NCBI RefSeq assembly: GCF_000747525.1
Contig: NZ_CP009278.1
Span: forward strand, 2,170,001 to 2,234,000
Reading direction: 5' to 3'
From: Sphingobacterium sp. ML3W
GTDB taxonomy: Bacteria > Bacteroidota > Bacteroidia > Sphingobacteriales > Sphingobacteriaceae
Length of the DNA stretch: 64,000 nucleotides
A program made the position numbers and the translations under genes. A model generated the notes under the pieces. The model had not been told where the DNA came from, searched no databases, and saw nothing but the letters and a program-made list of their open reading frames with translations. Positions 1 to 7,305 of this stretch are shown in pieces; the stretch's first letter is position 1; every line of letters starts with the position of its first letter.

Positions 1-12
1 AATGTCATTAAA

Positions 13-690
13 ATGAATTTTTACAAAACTGATACAGACACTGAACCTACAACTACAGGAAGTAGAAATGGTGTATATTCCGTAGAAATCAAAGAGAAAT
101 ATTCTTTTGTTTCTCTAGAAGATAAAAAGGTTTGGAAAGACTATTGTACTGAAAACAGAAAAAACAGAAGCAGAATACTTTTGAATAGCTATGTACCATT
201 AGATACGTCATTATTGAGTACAATTACATTTTTTTCAATTGGGAAAAGAATTAAACAATTGGATTTTATGGCTTTTGCACCTTACGAACACGGAATACAA
301 TTTTTAGTTACTAAAAAGGTTTATGATATTATTTCAAAATATAAATTACCTATACACAATAAAATACCTGCAAAGATTGATACTTATAATCAGAACTATT
401 ATTTAATTGGTTTTCCTATGTTAGAGAAATCGACCTTTGATTTTACACGAAGTAGTTTTTATGAGCATTCACAGAATAGGGAATTTTTTTTTAAAACTCT
501 TGAAAATTATGAAAATGCTGACAATGTGGTAGGAGATTATGTTCCTGTAAAATTAGTACTAAAAGAAAAATTGATTTATGATGTTATTAAAACTGTTGAA
601 GGAATATTTTTTTCACCAAAAATCATAGAAGAATTTAAGAGAGAAAATATTACAGGATATAGAATAAAAGAAGGTGTATTAGAAAATTAA
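13..690 (+). CDS. Putative immunity protein (Imm11/Imm43-like)
   Basis: A 225-residue soluble protein without signal peptide or membrane segment. Its last third, ending in FSPKIIEEFKRENITGYRI, resembles the closing motif of the Imm11/Imm43 (DUF1629-type) immunity families, which bind and neutralise the C-terminal toxin domain of Rhs-like polymorphic toxins. This is pattern recognition, not an alignment. The ATG follows an upstream in-frame stop (TAA, 9-11) by one base, so the gene sits directly behind another reading frame, presumably its toxin, that lies outside the window. The two other toxin/immunity junctions further right have the same spacing, which supports the immunity role. An imperfect hairpin at 689-715 follows the stop codon. 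The cognate toxin activity cannot be told. Confidence 0.5.
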   Translation: MNFYKTDTDTEPTTTGSRNGVYSVEIKEKYSFVSLEDKKVWKDYCTENRKNRSRILLNSYVPLDTSLLSTITFFSIGKRIKQLDFMAFAPYEHGIQFLVTKKVYDIISKYKLPIHNKIPAKIDTYNQNYYLIGFPMLEKSTFDFTRSSFYEHSQNREFFFKTLENYENADNVVGDYVPVKLVLKEKLIYDVIKTVEGIFFSPKIIEEFKRENITGYRIKEGVLEN

Positions 691-722
691 TTAGTTGGCT
701 AAAAGCCGACCAATTAATCTCT
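689..722 (+). terminator. Possible terminator after first immunity gene
   Basis: Arms 689-700 (AATTAGTTGGCT) and 704-715 (AGCCGACCAATT) pair with one A-C mismatch and one G-U pair around an AAA loop, followed by a weak pyrimidine-rich stretch (AATCTCTTTCC). It overlaps the stop codon of the upstream gene. Confidence 0.4.
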
Positions 723-883
723 TTCCGCTCCAAAATAGGAAGAGAAAATAGGCGAAAATGAGAAAATCTAATCAACTAAATAAAAGAAGTTTATGAATTT
801 GGTGCTGCTTTGACTGGAGAAATGAATGTTAAAGAACTTAAAATAAGGATGAATAAAAACCATGCCCGATAAAATCATTAATT

Positions 884-1328
884 CTTTATTCATACGTCAA
901 TGATGTAAATTGTCAAATAGATCCGTTTGGATTAATAATTGTATATAGAGCATTGAATGGAGCACAAGAAGCAAGTGCCAAAGCTGGGCAGGTAATTTAA
1001 TCCAAAAGATATTACTGCTACACATACAATACAACAACATATTGATGACGGAAGTCTGCAAACCCAGTATATACCGACTACAAACAAAAAAGGAACTGCC
1101 GATTTTTATGGTAAACCAAATCCTAAGAGGGGGAAAACGAGTGCGAGTACAATAATTGAAATTGATACTGATAAACTCGATCCATCTAAAGTTTTTGATA
1201 TGTCAAGCGGAATTGATCCACAGAAAGGTAAACAACTAGAAACGCCAGCATTAAGATAGTCTACAAAAGATGCAGAAGTATTAATCGAACGTACAATACC
1301 AGCAGGTGCTTATAAAATTTGTAAATAA
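884..1328 (+). pseudogene. Broken Rhs-type toxin tip
   Basis: From 884 the frame reads LYSYVNDVNCQIDPFGL, the end signature of the Rhs repeat-associated core, followed at once by IVYRALNGAQEASAKAGQ, the start of a variable toxin domain. The frame breaks at about 995-1000 and continues one frame over with HIDDGSLQTQYIPTT, meets an in-frame TAG at 1257-1259, and reads on through EVLIERTIPAGAYKICK to TAA at 1326-1328. The conserved-looking YRA, QYIPTT and EVLIER stretches recall the R, S-T and E positions of ADP-ribosyltransferase-like toxins; that function is inference. With no Rhs core upstream, one frameshift and one stop, it is a silent displaced tip. Before it, 691-883 holds only a short stop-bound frame (about 763-870) without recognisable homology. 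Confidence 0.7.
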
Positions 1329-1329
1329 G

Positions 1330-1644
1330 ATGGATGATTTTCAAAAAATAGAAAATATTGAGAATTTAATTTCTCAATATTATAAAATGTCATTTGATGG
1401 TGATATTGACGATTATAATTATAATAAGATGCTTAAAAATCAATTAAAGGAAGTTATAATGAATTCAAAAAACAATTCCATTATAGTTGAAAAAGCATTA
1501 CTTGTATTGGCTAAAGCAACAGGTTGTGCTGAAGATCAGGAAATTGCTAAAGAAATCATTGATTACTTATTCGAAAATAAAATTATTAGTAATAAAGAGT
1601 TAAATTTATTCTATGATAATTTAGGCACTAATAGATGGTTGTAA
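1330..1644 (+). CDS. Putative orphan immunity protein
   Basis: A 104-residue acidic, helix-rich soluble protein with no family I recognise. The frame is open further upstream, but the ATG at 1330 is preferred because it lies exactly one base after the stop of the broken toxin tip (TAA 1326-1328), the same junction as in the neighbouring cassettes. Size, acidity and position fit an immunity protein for that toxin. The reading frame is intact although its toxin is broken, as expected if immunity against sister cells is still under selection. A good terminator hairpin (1662-1698) follows. Confidence 0.5.
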   Translation: MDDFQKIENIENLISQYYKMSFDGDIDDYNYNKMLKNQLKEVIMNSKNNSIIVEKALLVLAKATGCAEDQEIAKEIIDYLFENKIISNKELNLFYDNLGTNRWL

Positions 1645-1661
1645 ATCATCAAACAGAATAC

Positions 1662-1698
1662 AACAAAAAAACGAGCATAACAGCTCGGTTTTTTTGTT
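1662..1698 (+). terminator. Rho-independent terminator
   Basis: An A-rich left arm ending ACGAGC (1662-1676), a six-base loop, then GCTCGG and seven T residues (1683-1698). It follows the orphan immunity gene and separates it from the next toxin remnant. Confidence 0.7.
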
Positions 1699-1808
1699 TA
1701 AAACGAAAATTAAAAAACTGATAAGAACACAAAAAAGCGGTCTCATTCCAGTCGTTCGTTCCTCTCTCCGTTTCTGTTCCTCACTTCGCACTGGAACAGT
1801 CCCATGGA

Positions 1809-2021
1809 ATGCTAAAACAGGTTGAAAGACCCGATGGAGCGAAAGTAGCATTTGAATATGATGGCTTAGGAAGAATTAACAACTTACTTTAAAATTCACA
1901 TATTAGTAGTAAATACTATTTGAAGACTCACCATAAACAGGTAAGTCTACCAAAATGGGAAGTCTTTAGTAAAACAGGCTTAATGGTTGTAGATGTAAAA
2001 GGTAAAATAATATGTCAATAA
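1809..2021 (+). pseudogene. Rhs YD-repeat and toxin-tail remnant
   Basis: One frame reads MLKQVERPDGAKVAFEYDG then LGRINNLL, a classic Rhs/YD repeat (RPDG...FEYDGLGR), and hits a stop at 1890-1892. In the same frame it continues for 42 codons with THHKQVSLPKWEVF and GLMVVDVKGKI to TAA at 2019-2021. The second part looks like the end of a nuclease-type toxin domain (H-H-K, then P-x-W-E-V-F, then V-V-D-x-x-G, a pattern also seen at the end of colicin E3-like RNases); the family is a guess. It lacks most of an Rhs protein and has an internal stop, so it is a remnant. The next gene begins one base after its stop. Confidence 0.6.
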
Positions 2022-2022
2022 T

Positions 2023-2397
2023 ATGGAGAAAATAATCAGCCCAAAAACAAAAAAAAAATTGGATATTATTCTGGAGTTAAAAACTCAAATAGAAAATTGG
2101 AAATCTTATAAAGAAGAAGAGCTTTTTCAAATAGTTAAGGAATTTGAAAAAAAACCACGAGATGAAGTATCATTTTGGTATGATGAAGCTTTATCAGATA
2201 AAACTTTAGCTAAAACTTTGCTTGCTATTGCAGATAAACACCCTGAAAACATAAAAATGAATCAATGTATAATTTCAACGTTGGGTTATATGATTACAAG
2301 GTATAAATTAGAATCTTCTGAGGAGATTTTTAATTATTTTTTAAAAAGTTCTGAAATAAAAAGTCTAGCCTTAAATGTATCTTATTTTTTACCATAG
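2023..2397 (+). CDS. Putative orphan immunity protein
   Basis: A 124-residue lysine- and glutamate-rich, probably all-helical soluble protein. I recognise no family. The ATG is one base after the stop of the preceding toxin-tail remnant (TAA 2019-2021), the third instance of this junction in the first 2.1 kb, so an immunity function for that lost toxin is the most economical reading. The final TAG lies inside the left arm of a 17-base imperfect inverted repeat (2397-2413 with 2501-2517), which may mean that a small mobile element landed at the end of the gene and trimmed or replaced its C-terminus. Confidence 0.45.
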   Translation: MEKIISPKTKKKLDIILELKTQIENWKSYKEEELFQIVKEFEKKPRDEVSFWYDEALSDKTLAKTLLAIADKHPENIKMNQCIISTLGYMITRYKLESSEEIFNYFLKSSEIKSLALNVSYFLP

Positions 2398-2517
2398 GCA
2401 CTGTCTCTTAAAGTGTGTAAGCTAAAATCAGTTCTTAACTTTTTTTTAAAAAGTCCAGTTATAAGAAATATAACTGAACTCCATATTTTTTATTTACAGA
2501 CTTGGTGGGACAGTCCC
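2397..2517. repeat. Imperfect inverted repeat, possible IS or MITE remnant
   Basis: GGCACTGTCTCTTAAAG at 2397-2413 and, reverse-complemented, GGGACTGTCCCACCAAG at 2501-2517 share 11 of 17 positions, including the block ACTGTC. The 87 bases between them contain no reading frame. The layout suggests the ends of a transposon with its interior lost, or a non-autonomous element. No target duplication is evident. Confidence 0.35.
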
Positions 2518-2520
2518 TTA

Positions 2521-3075
2521 TTATAAATTCTGCTTCGTTAAAATTATATCCGTAGGAAGTGAAAAAGTAAAATCTGTTTTCGTAGTTGGATTAATCCTAA
2601 TACCACCAGGTACATTTGTTAATGCCATTTTTATTTGATTATTATTCAATAATTCTAAATCTATATAGAAATTCTTCTTCTTAACCATATCATAACACAT
2701 AAAATGAGCTTTAGTTCCACTAATAGCACTTCCAGATTTTAAAAAGTTATCCTCGCTATCATTTGAGATTATATTACTATCTCCGTTGTCATAAAAATAT
2801 TCTAATGTCAACTTATCTATATAAAACTCTAATTTAGGCATGAAAACCTTTTTAATACCAATTTTTAGTTTTAAATTTTCAGTTCCATTTTTATATTCCC
2901 AAAACCCTTCAAAGGATTTTCCATTTTCGGTGGCTTCTGGGGTTTTATAATAAGTCCCTTTTTCTAATCCTGGAAGTTTCGCTCCTTTTTTAAGTATTAC
3001 AATCTTTTCTTGTGCTTGTAAAAAACAAACACATAACAACAACAACATTAAACTTATATATTTTTTCATATCCAT
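2521..3075 (-). CDS. Small secreted protein, partner of JAMM-like lipoprotein
   Basis: A 184-residue protein with a clear N-terminal signal sequence (LMLLLLCVCFLQAQ) and a mature part rich in beta-strand patterns, so probably periplasmic or exported. It resembles the small secreted DUF6705-type proteins of Bacteroidota (signal, then a short K-KGxKLPxLEKGTY segment), but I am not certain of the family. It is the second gene of a two-gene operon, starting 5 bases after the stop of the lipoprotein gene at 3081-4451. The tight pairing suggests the two act together, possibly as enzyme and inhibitor or binding partner. A second ATG two codons in (MKKYISL) is an equally good start. Confidence 0.5.
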   Translation of the reverse strand: MDMKKYISLMLLLLCVCFLQAQEKIVILKKGAKLPGLEKGTYYKTPEATENGKSFEGFWEYKNGTENLKLKIGIKKVFMPKLEFYIDKLTLEYFYDNGDSNIISNDSEDNFLKSGSAISGTKAHFMCYDMVKKKNFYIDLELLNNNQIKMALTNVPGGIRINPTTKTDFTFSLPTDIILTKQNL

Positions 3076-3080
3076 TTTTA

Positions 3081-4451
3081 TTAATTACAATTACTAATAT
3101 TAATATTCATTCCTACTTGATTTACAACACCCCACTGGCTAAAATCAGAATTTCCTTTCATTAATTTCAGCCCAGAGCCTTCTAATATACTTAGTAATGC
3201 AAATTCACGAGCTTTAATTTCTGGCATAAAAACTGGGTAAACTGCTTCAAATGCTTTGTCATATAAATTTTCCATTGTATAAAAATCACTATCTGTACTT
3301 AAATAGGTTGCTCCAAACGAAATTAAAGAAGATATATCATTAATCATCAATGTATAAGAGGTTCCATGAGTTGATACCACTCCCGCTACAAAAGAAGCAT
3401 GATCTTGCATTTTATTCGCTTTATAGATGTCATAAATTGCTTTTACATCAGCCATTGAAAATGTGGAATAACCAGTTTTAGAATCTCCTACTACATGAGT
3501 ATGCATATATCCACTAATAGGATTAGTTGGTGAAAGTTCTATTTCATGTTTATTGGGATCACCTTCAATAGCTTCGTACGCAGTAGAAGTTCCATTTGTA
3601 GTCATTAAATATCCTGTTTCATAATTTAGATTTAAGTTTTCACTTATTTCATTCAGTTTCCCTTTAAACTCTGCATCATCAGCTTTCTTTTTCATTTCTT
3701 TACAGGGGTTGGTCGCTGCTTCCTCAGGGTTGTTCGTTCCCGCACCGCTACTGCCACCACCATAATGCCAGCTTCCAGAATTAGAAGAATTTGCACCACT
3801 TCCTGTTTGTGGTCCATAAGCTAACCATACATCTCTAATGCCTCCTTGTCCAGAAGAACTGCTTCCATCTACCTTTACAGGATCTAGTATTCCTCCATCA
3901 ATGGGATCATCCGGTATAAATCCAACAACACCTTTATTGTTTTGTTCTCTTATTTTATAAACTAAGTAATGCGTGATACTACCATCTTTTACATTATATG
4001 CACTAGAAAAATTCCCTTCTAAATCTGTAATAAGAATTACTCCAGTAAAGTTTTTATCAGTACTGCTCTGATCCCGTTTCATATTAAAAACACGTGCGAT
4101 AATCCGATCTTCTAATCTAAATAATACTACTCTACTATAGTATTTTGGATAGGCAATTACTGCAGGAATTACAGTCATCTTCTGATCGCTATTAATCAAT
4201 GGTTCGTGATTAATTTGATCTTGAAATAGTGTTACAAAATTTGTAGATAGCGGAATTGTGTCACCTTTGCCTTTTTCACCTGTTTTGAAAAGTTCATTGT
4301 TATTAAGGTAAGCTTTGGCTTCCTCTACAGTTACTGTAGTAATGCCATTAGAATTTGATTTATTGAGCCCTTCTAATCCATTGTCGTAATGGCTACAACT
4401 ATAAATAATACACAGAAACATCAATAAGTAGTAGTAAATTTTTATTCTCAT
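3081..4451 (-). CDS. Surface lipoprotein with JAMM-like C-terminal domain
   Basis: A 456-residue lipoprotein: lipobox IIYSC with the acylated Cys at 19; an N-terminal region to about 190; a Gly/Ser-rich linker at about 195-240; and a C-terminal globular domain beginning near Cys250. That domain contains GYMHTHV (His317, His319) followed by TFSMADV (Ser332, Asp335), which matches the H-x-H...S-x-x-D core of JAMM/MPN metalloproteases; a candidate glutamate lies upstream at about 303-305. Related Bacteroidota proteins carry an M-H-x-H...F-S-x-x-D version of this domain, usually annotated as hypothetical. Zn binding and peptidase activity are inference. It is the first gene of the operon with the small secreted protein at 2521-3075 and lies next to the toxin debris. 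Confidence 0.6.
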   Translation of the reverse strand: MRIKIYYYLLMFLCIIYSCSHYDNGLEGLNKSNSNGITTVTVEEAKAYLNNNELFKTGEKGKGDTIPLSTNFVTLFQDQINHEPLINSDQKMTVIPAVIAYPKYYSRVVLFRLEDRIIARVFNMKRDQSSTDKNFTGVILITDLEGNFSSAYNVKDGSITHYLVYKIREQNNKGVVGFIPDDPIDGGILDPVKVDGSSSSGQGGIRDVWLAYGPQTGSGANSSNSGSWHYGGGSSGAGTNNPEEAATNPCKEMKKKADDAEFKGKLNEISENLNLNYETGYLMTTNGTSTAYEAIEGDPNKHEIELSPTNPISGYMHTHVVGDSKTGYSTFSMADVKAIYDIYKANKMQDHASFVAGVVSTHGTSYTLMINDISSLISFGATYLSTDSDFYTMENLYDKAFEAVYPVFMPEIKAREFALLSILEGSGLKLMKGNSDFSQWGVVNQVGMNINISNCN

Positions 4452-4788
4452 AATAATATTTAATTATTCATATCATTATGCATAAGTATAACAAAAAAAT
4501 AAAAAAACAAAGACATTACAGCTCAAATACTATTTGTAATCAAGCATTTACGGTTTTACCGTAATTTCCATTAGGCTCGGAGGATATTTGGCAAATGGGT
4601 AAAATTTCCTGTTAAGGGTAAATAATAATTTGTATATTTGCTATAGAGCTAATGGAAACATGTTGAAATACAAAGCAATAAGAACCGTTACCAAATCGTT
4701 ACCTGTCTTCTTCGATATTCTTTATAAAAGCCTAGTATTCAAGCGATACGGTTTTTCTCTGAAAACTTTAAAATAAAAAAATTAAAAG
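4452..4788. other. Intergenic region with candidate operators and a -7 box
   Basis: This 337-base gap separates divergent genes. It holds a hairpin-like inverted repeat TTACGGT/ACCGTAA (4548-4554 and 4558-4564), a -7 type element TATATTTG (4633-4640) pointing rightward but without a clear -33 TTTG, and a direct repeat CGTTACC at 4686-4692 and 4697-4703, spaced 11 bases or one helical turn. The last is a plausible regulator site for the sugar isomerase gene. No gene is seen. Confidence 0.35.
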
Positions 4789-5844
4789 ATGCAAACACTT
4801 AAAGGACCGGGAATATTTTTAGCACAATTTTTAGGAGATGAACCTCCATTTAATAATTTAGAATCTATTTGTCAATGGGCACAAAGTATCGGTTTTAAAG
4901 GAATCCAAATACCCACTTGGGCTAGTCATTACTTTGACCTGCAGTTAGCAGCGGAAAGCAAGGACTATGCACAAGAGATTAAAGGAATCGTTAATAGTTA
5001 CGGGTTAGAGATTACAGAGCTGAGTACGCATTTACAAGGTCAACTCGTGGCCGTGCATCCTGTCTATAATGATCAGTTTGATGGGTTTGCTCCAGAAAAG
5101 TATCATAATAATCCTAAAGCAAGAACAGAATGGGCCGTAGAACAAGTGAAGTTTGCGGCAAAAGCTTCGCAGCATTTAGGTTTAACTGCTGCTGCGACTT
5201 TTAGTGGGGCACTACTTTGGCACACCGTTTATCCTTGGCCACAACGCCCTGCAGGATTGGTAGAGACAGGTTTTACGGAATTGGCAAAGCGTTGGCTTCC
5301 GATCTTAAACGTGTATGAAGAGTACGGGGTTGATTTATGTTATGAAATACACCCGGGAGAAGATTTGCATGACGGTGTTAGTTATGAACGTTTTCTTGAA
5401 AAAGTAAACAATCATGCAAGAGCTTGTTTGCTATATGACCCATCACACTTTGTATTACAAGCGATGGATTATTTATCCTATATAGACCACTATCATGAAC
5501 GTATAAAAATGTTTCATGTAAAGGATGCCGAGTTTAACCCAACGGGTAAACAGGGGGTATATGGTGGTTATTCCAATTGGGTGGATCGTGCTGGGCGTTT
5601 TCGTTCGTTGGGTGATGGACAGGTAGATTTTAAATCCATATTCAGTAAACTAGCTGCCTACGATTACAAAGGCTGGGCAGTGATGGAATGGGAATGTGCT
5701 ATTAAGCATCCTGAAGACGGGGCAATTGAAGGAGCGAAATTTATAGCTGATCATATCATTCATGTAACAGATAAGGCTTTCGATGATTTTGCCTCAACAG
5801 GAAGTGATGAAGCTTATAATCGTAAATTAATTGGTTTAACCTAG
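4789..5844 (+). CDS. Sugar phosphate isomerase/epimerase (TIM barrel)
   Basis: A 351-residue cytosolic protein of the xylose isomerase-like TIM-barrel superfamily (AP endonuclease 2 fold). Candidate divalent-metal ligands appear in the expected order: Glu186 in LCYEIHPGED, Asp217 in LLYDPSH, His243 in MFHVKDAE and Glu300/302 in VMEWECA. The C-terminus (DEAYNRKLIGL) is typical of Bacteroidota members, which usually act in catabolism of sugars or inositol-like compounds; the substrate cannot be told. Possible operator repeats lie upstream at 4686-4703. A terminator at 5869-5904 follows, so it is probably monocistronic, and the AraC gene beyond may be its regulator. Confidence 0.8.
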   Translation: MQTLKGPGIFLAQFLGDEPPFNNLESICQWAQSIGFKGIQIPTWASHYFDLQLAAESKDYAQEIKGIVNSYGLEITELSTHLQGQLVAVHPVYNDQFDGFAPEKYHNNPKARTEWAVEQVKFAAKASQHLGLTAAATFSGALLWHTVYPWPQRPAGLVETGFTELAKRWLPILNVYEEYGVDLCYEIHPGEDLHDGVSYERFLEKVNNHARACLLYDPSHFVLQAMDYLSYIDHYHERIKMFHVKDAEFNPTGKQGVYGGYSNWVDRAGRFRSLGDGQVDFKSIFSKLAAYDYKGWAVMEWECAIKHPEDGAIEGAKFIADHIIHVTDKAFDDFASTGSDEAYNRKLIGLT

Positions 5845-5868
5845 CCGGTTTTAGGAAATTTAGATACG

Positions 5869-5904
5869 GAGTGTCCGCTTGAACAAGTAGACACTCTTTT
5901 TTAT
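5869..5904 (+). terminator. Rho-independent terminator
   Basis: Outer stem GAGTGTC (5869-5875) and GACACTC (5890-5896), inner CTT/AAG pairing, then six T residues. It closes the isomerase transcript 25 bases after its stop and argues that the next gene has its own promoter. Confidence 0.8.
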
Positions 5905-6023
5905 ATTGATTCATGTTGATGGGTCTCCTTTTAAGGATGATCTATTCAATCTTATCGTTGAAGTTGAGTAGTACTGGTCAAATAATTGCGATAATAGAGG
6001 AGCAAAGCCAATTAGATTTATTG

Positions 6024-7061
6024 ATGAAAAAGAAACAAGTAAAGAATTTTTACGAGTATTATAAACCAGATCGGTGCGAACAACTCATTTACGCTTCGCA
6101 GATCGGTGCTGTTGGCATGAAAGGTCTAAGTAGATTTGATTATCCTGGGCAAGAATTACCAGATACGGTTTTACCAGGTATCTATAGTATGGGGTATTGG
6201 GACGCTAAAATGGACCAAAATTGGGGGTTAGATTGGCACAGGAATGAAGGAATTGAATTTTCTTTCATGGAGTCGGGTAATTTATATTTTTCGACAGAGA
6301 AAGAAACTGTCCATCTTCATCCCGGTAGTTTAACGATAACCAAACCTTGGCAATTGCATAAAGTAGGAAATCCGAAAGTGACGGTAGGGAAGCAATATTG
6401 GATCATCATAGATGTTGGAGTAAGACAGCCCCATCAAGAATGGGTATGGCCCGATTGGATCATTCTTTCAAAAGAAGACCTGGAATACCTGACCAAAATC
6501 TTAAGGGAGAATGATGACCTGGTCTGGCAATCTGATAAAAAAATACAGGAGTGCTTCTTGGAAATTGGAAAATGTTTGGATCTTGCGGAAATTGAAATAC
6601 AACATTCTAAACTTAAAATTTTAATCAATAGTCTATTACTTGAAATTCTAAACCTCTTCAAGCGAGGTCATATTGAATTCGACCAATCGCTTACCTATAA
6701 TCTAAGAACTGTTGAGATTTTCTTGAATCATTTGCGCAGTGATTTTGTAAAATCTTGGACACTTGAAGATATGGCAGAACACTGTGGTCTTGGAAAAACA
6801 AGTCTGTCGAAATATTGTAAGCATCTCACGAATATGACTCCAATTAATTACCTCATCAATATCAGGCTGGAGGCTGCGGCAAAAATGTTAATCGATAGGG
6901 AAGAAGAAAACGTCACCGACCTTTGTTATGACTGTGGTTTTACAAGTTCGCAATACTTTGCCACTGCATTTAAAAAGAGATTTAAATGTAGTCCAAGTGA
7001 ATATAGAGTAAGGTTTAGTAAGGAATTTGCCGTAAAATCATCATTATTGAGTGTCTCTTAA
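6024..7061 (+). CDS. AraC family regulator with N-terminal cupin
   Basis: A transcription factor of 345 residues from the chosen start. An N-terminal cupin sensor (about 70-115, DWHRNEGIEFSFMESG then HPGSLTITKPWQLHKVG) is followed by a double helix-turn-helix of the AraC C-terminal type (about 255-335, LEDMAEHCGLGKTSLSKYC and CYDCGFTSSQYFATAFKKRF...SPSEYR). The frame is open from 5913, but that start would lie only 9 bases beyond the isomerase terminator and adds 37 residues without homology pattern, so the ATG at 6024 (MKKKQVKNFYEYYK) is preferred. The location suggests control of sugar catabolism, perhaps of the adjacent isomerase; the ligand is unknown. Confidence 0.8.
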   Translation: MKKKQVKNFYEYYKPDRCEQLIYASQIGAVGMKGLSRFDYPGQELPDTVLPGIYSMGYWDAKMDQNWGLDWHRNEGIEFSFMESGNLYFSTEKETVHLHPGSLTITKPWQLHKVGNPKVTVGKQYWIIIDVGVRQPHQEWVWPDWIILSKEDLEYLTKILRENDDLVWQSDKKIQECFLEIGKCLDLAEIEIQHSKLKILINSLLLEILNLFKRGHIEFDQSLTYNLRTVEIFLNHLRSDFVKSWTLEDMAEHCGLGKTSLSKYCKHLTNMTPINYLINIRLEAAAKMLIDREEENVTDLCYDCGFTSSQYFATAFKKRFKCSPSEYRVRFSKEFAVKSSLLSVS

Positions 7062-7097
7062 AGTTTTTTTTGTGCTATGTTGATGTCTTATTGCAGA

Positions 7098-7145
7098 TTA
7101 AACATGTTCAATATTTAACAACGGTATATATTAAACATGTTGAAT
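7098..7145. promoter_or_regulatory. Two direct copies of a near-palindromic operator
   Basis: TTAAACATGTTCAAT at 7098-7112 and TTAAACATGTTGAAT at 7131-7145 differ at one base and are spaced 33 bases, about three helical turns. Each is built on the palindrome AACATGTT. Such phased pairs are typical binding sites for a dimeric regulator. They lie between two AraC genes, 160 bases before the second, so autoregulation of that gene is the likely purpose. Confidence 0.5.
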
Positions 7146-7305
7146 GATATTTAGTATTACATTTAACATTACTACTGCATTTTTTTGTAATCTCTTTATC
7201 GGTGTAACTATAGCCCGATAAATAATATAAACAAGAAAAATGTGGGAATGTTGCTATTAAAAAAGTATAAACCAAAACTTTAAACCACCAATAAGAACTA
7301 TTAAG

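Noticed and set aside
1621..1851. Minus-strand frame of 76 codons
   Set aside because: It lies across a terminator and Rhs remnant that read clearly on the plus strand and has no protein-like motif.
4633..4640. TATATTTG as the promoter of the isomerase gene
   Set aside because: No -33 TTTG at suitable distance and a leader of over 140 bases; mentioned only as a candidate within the intergenic entry.
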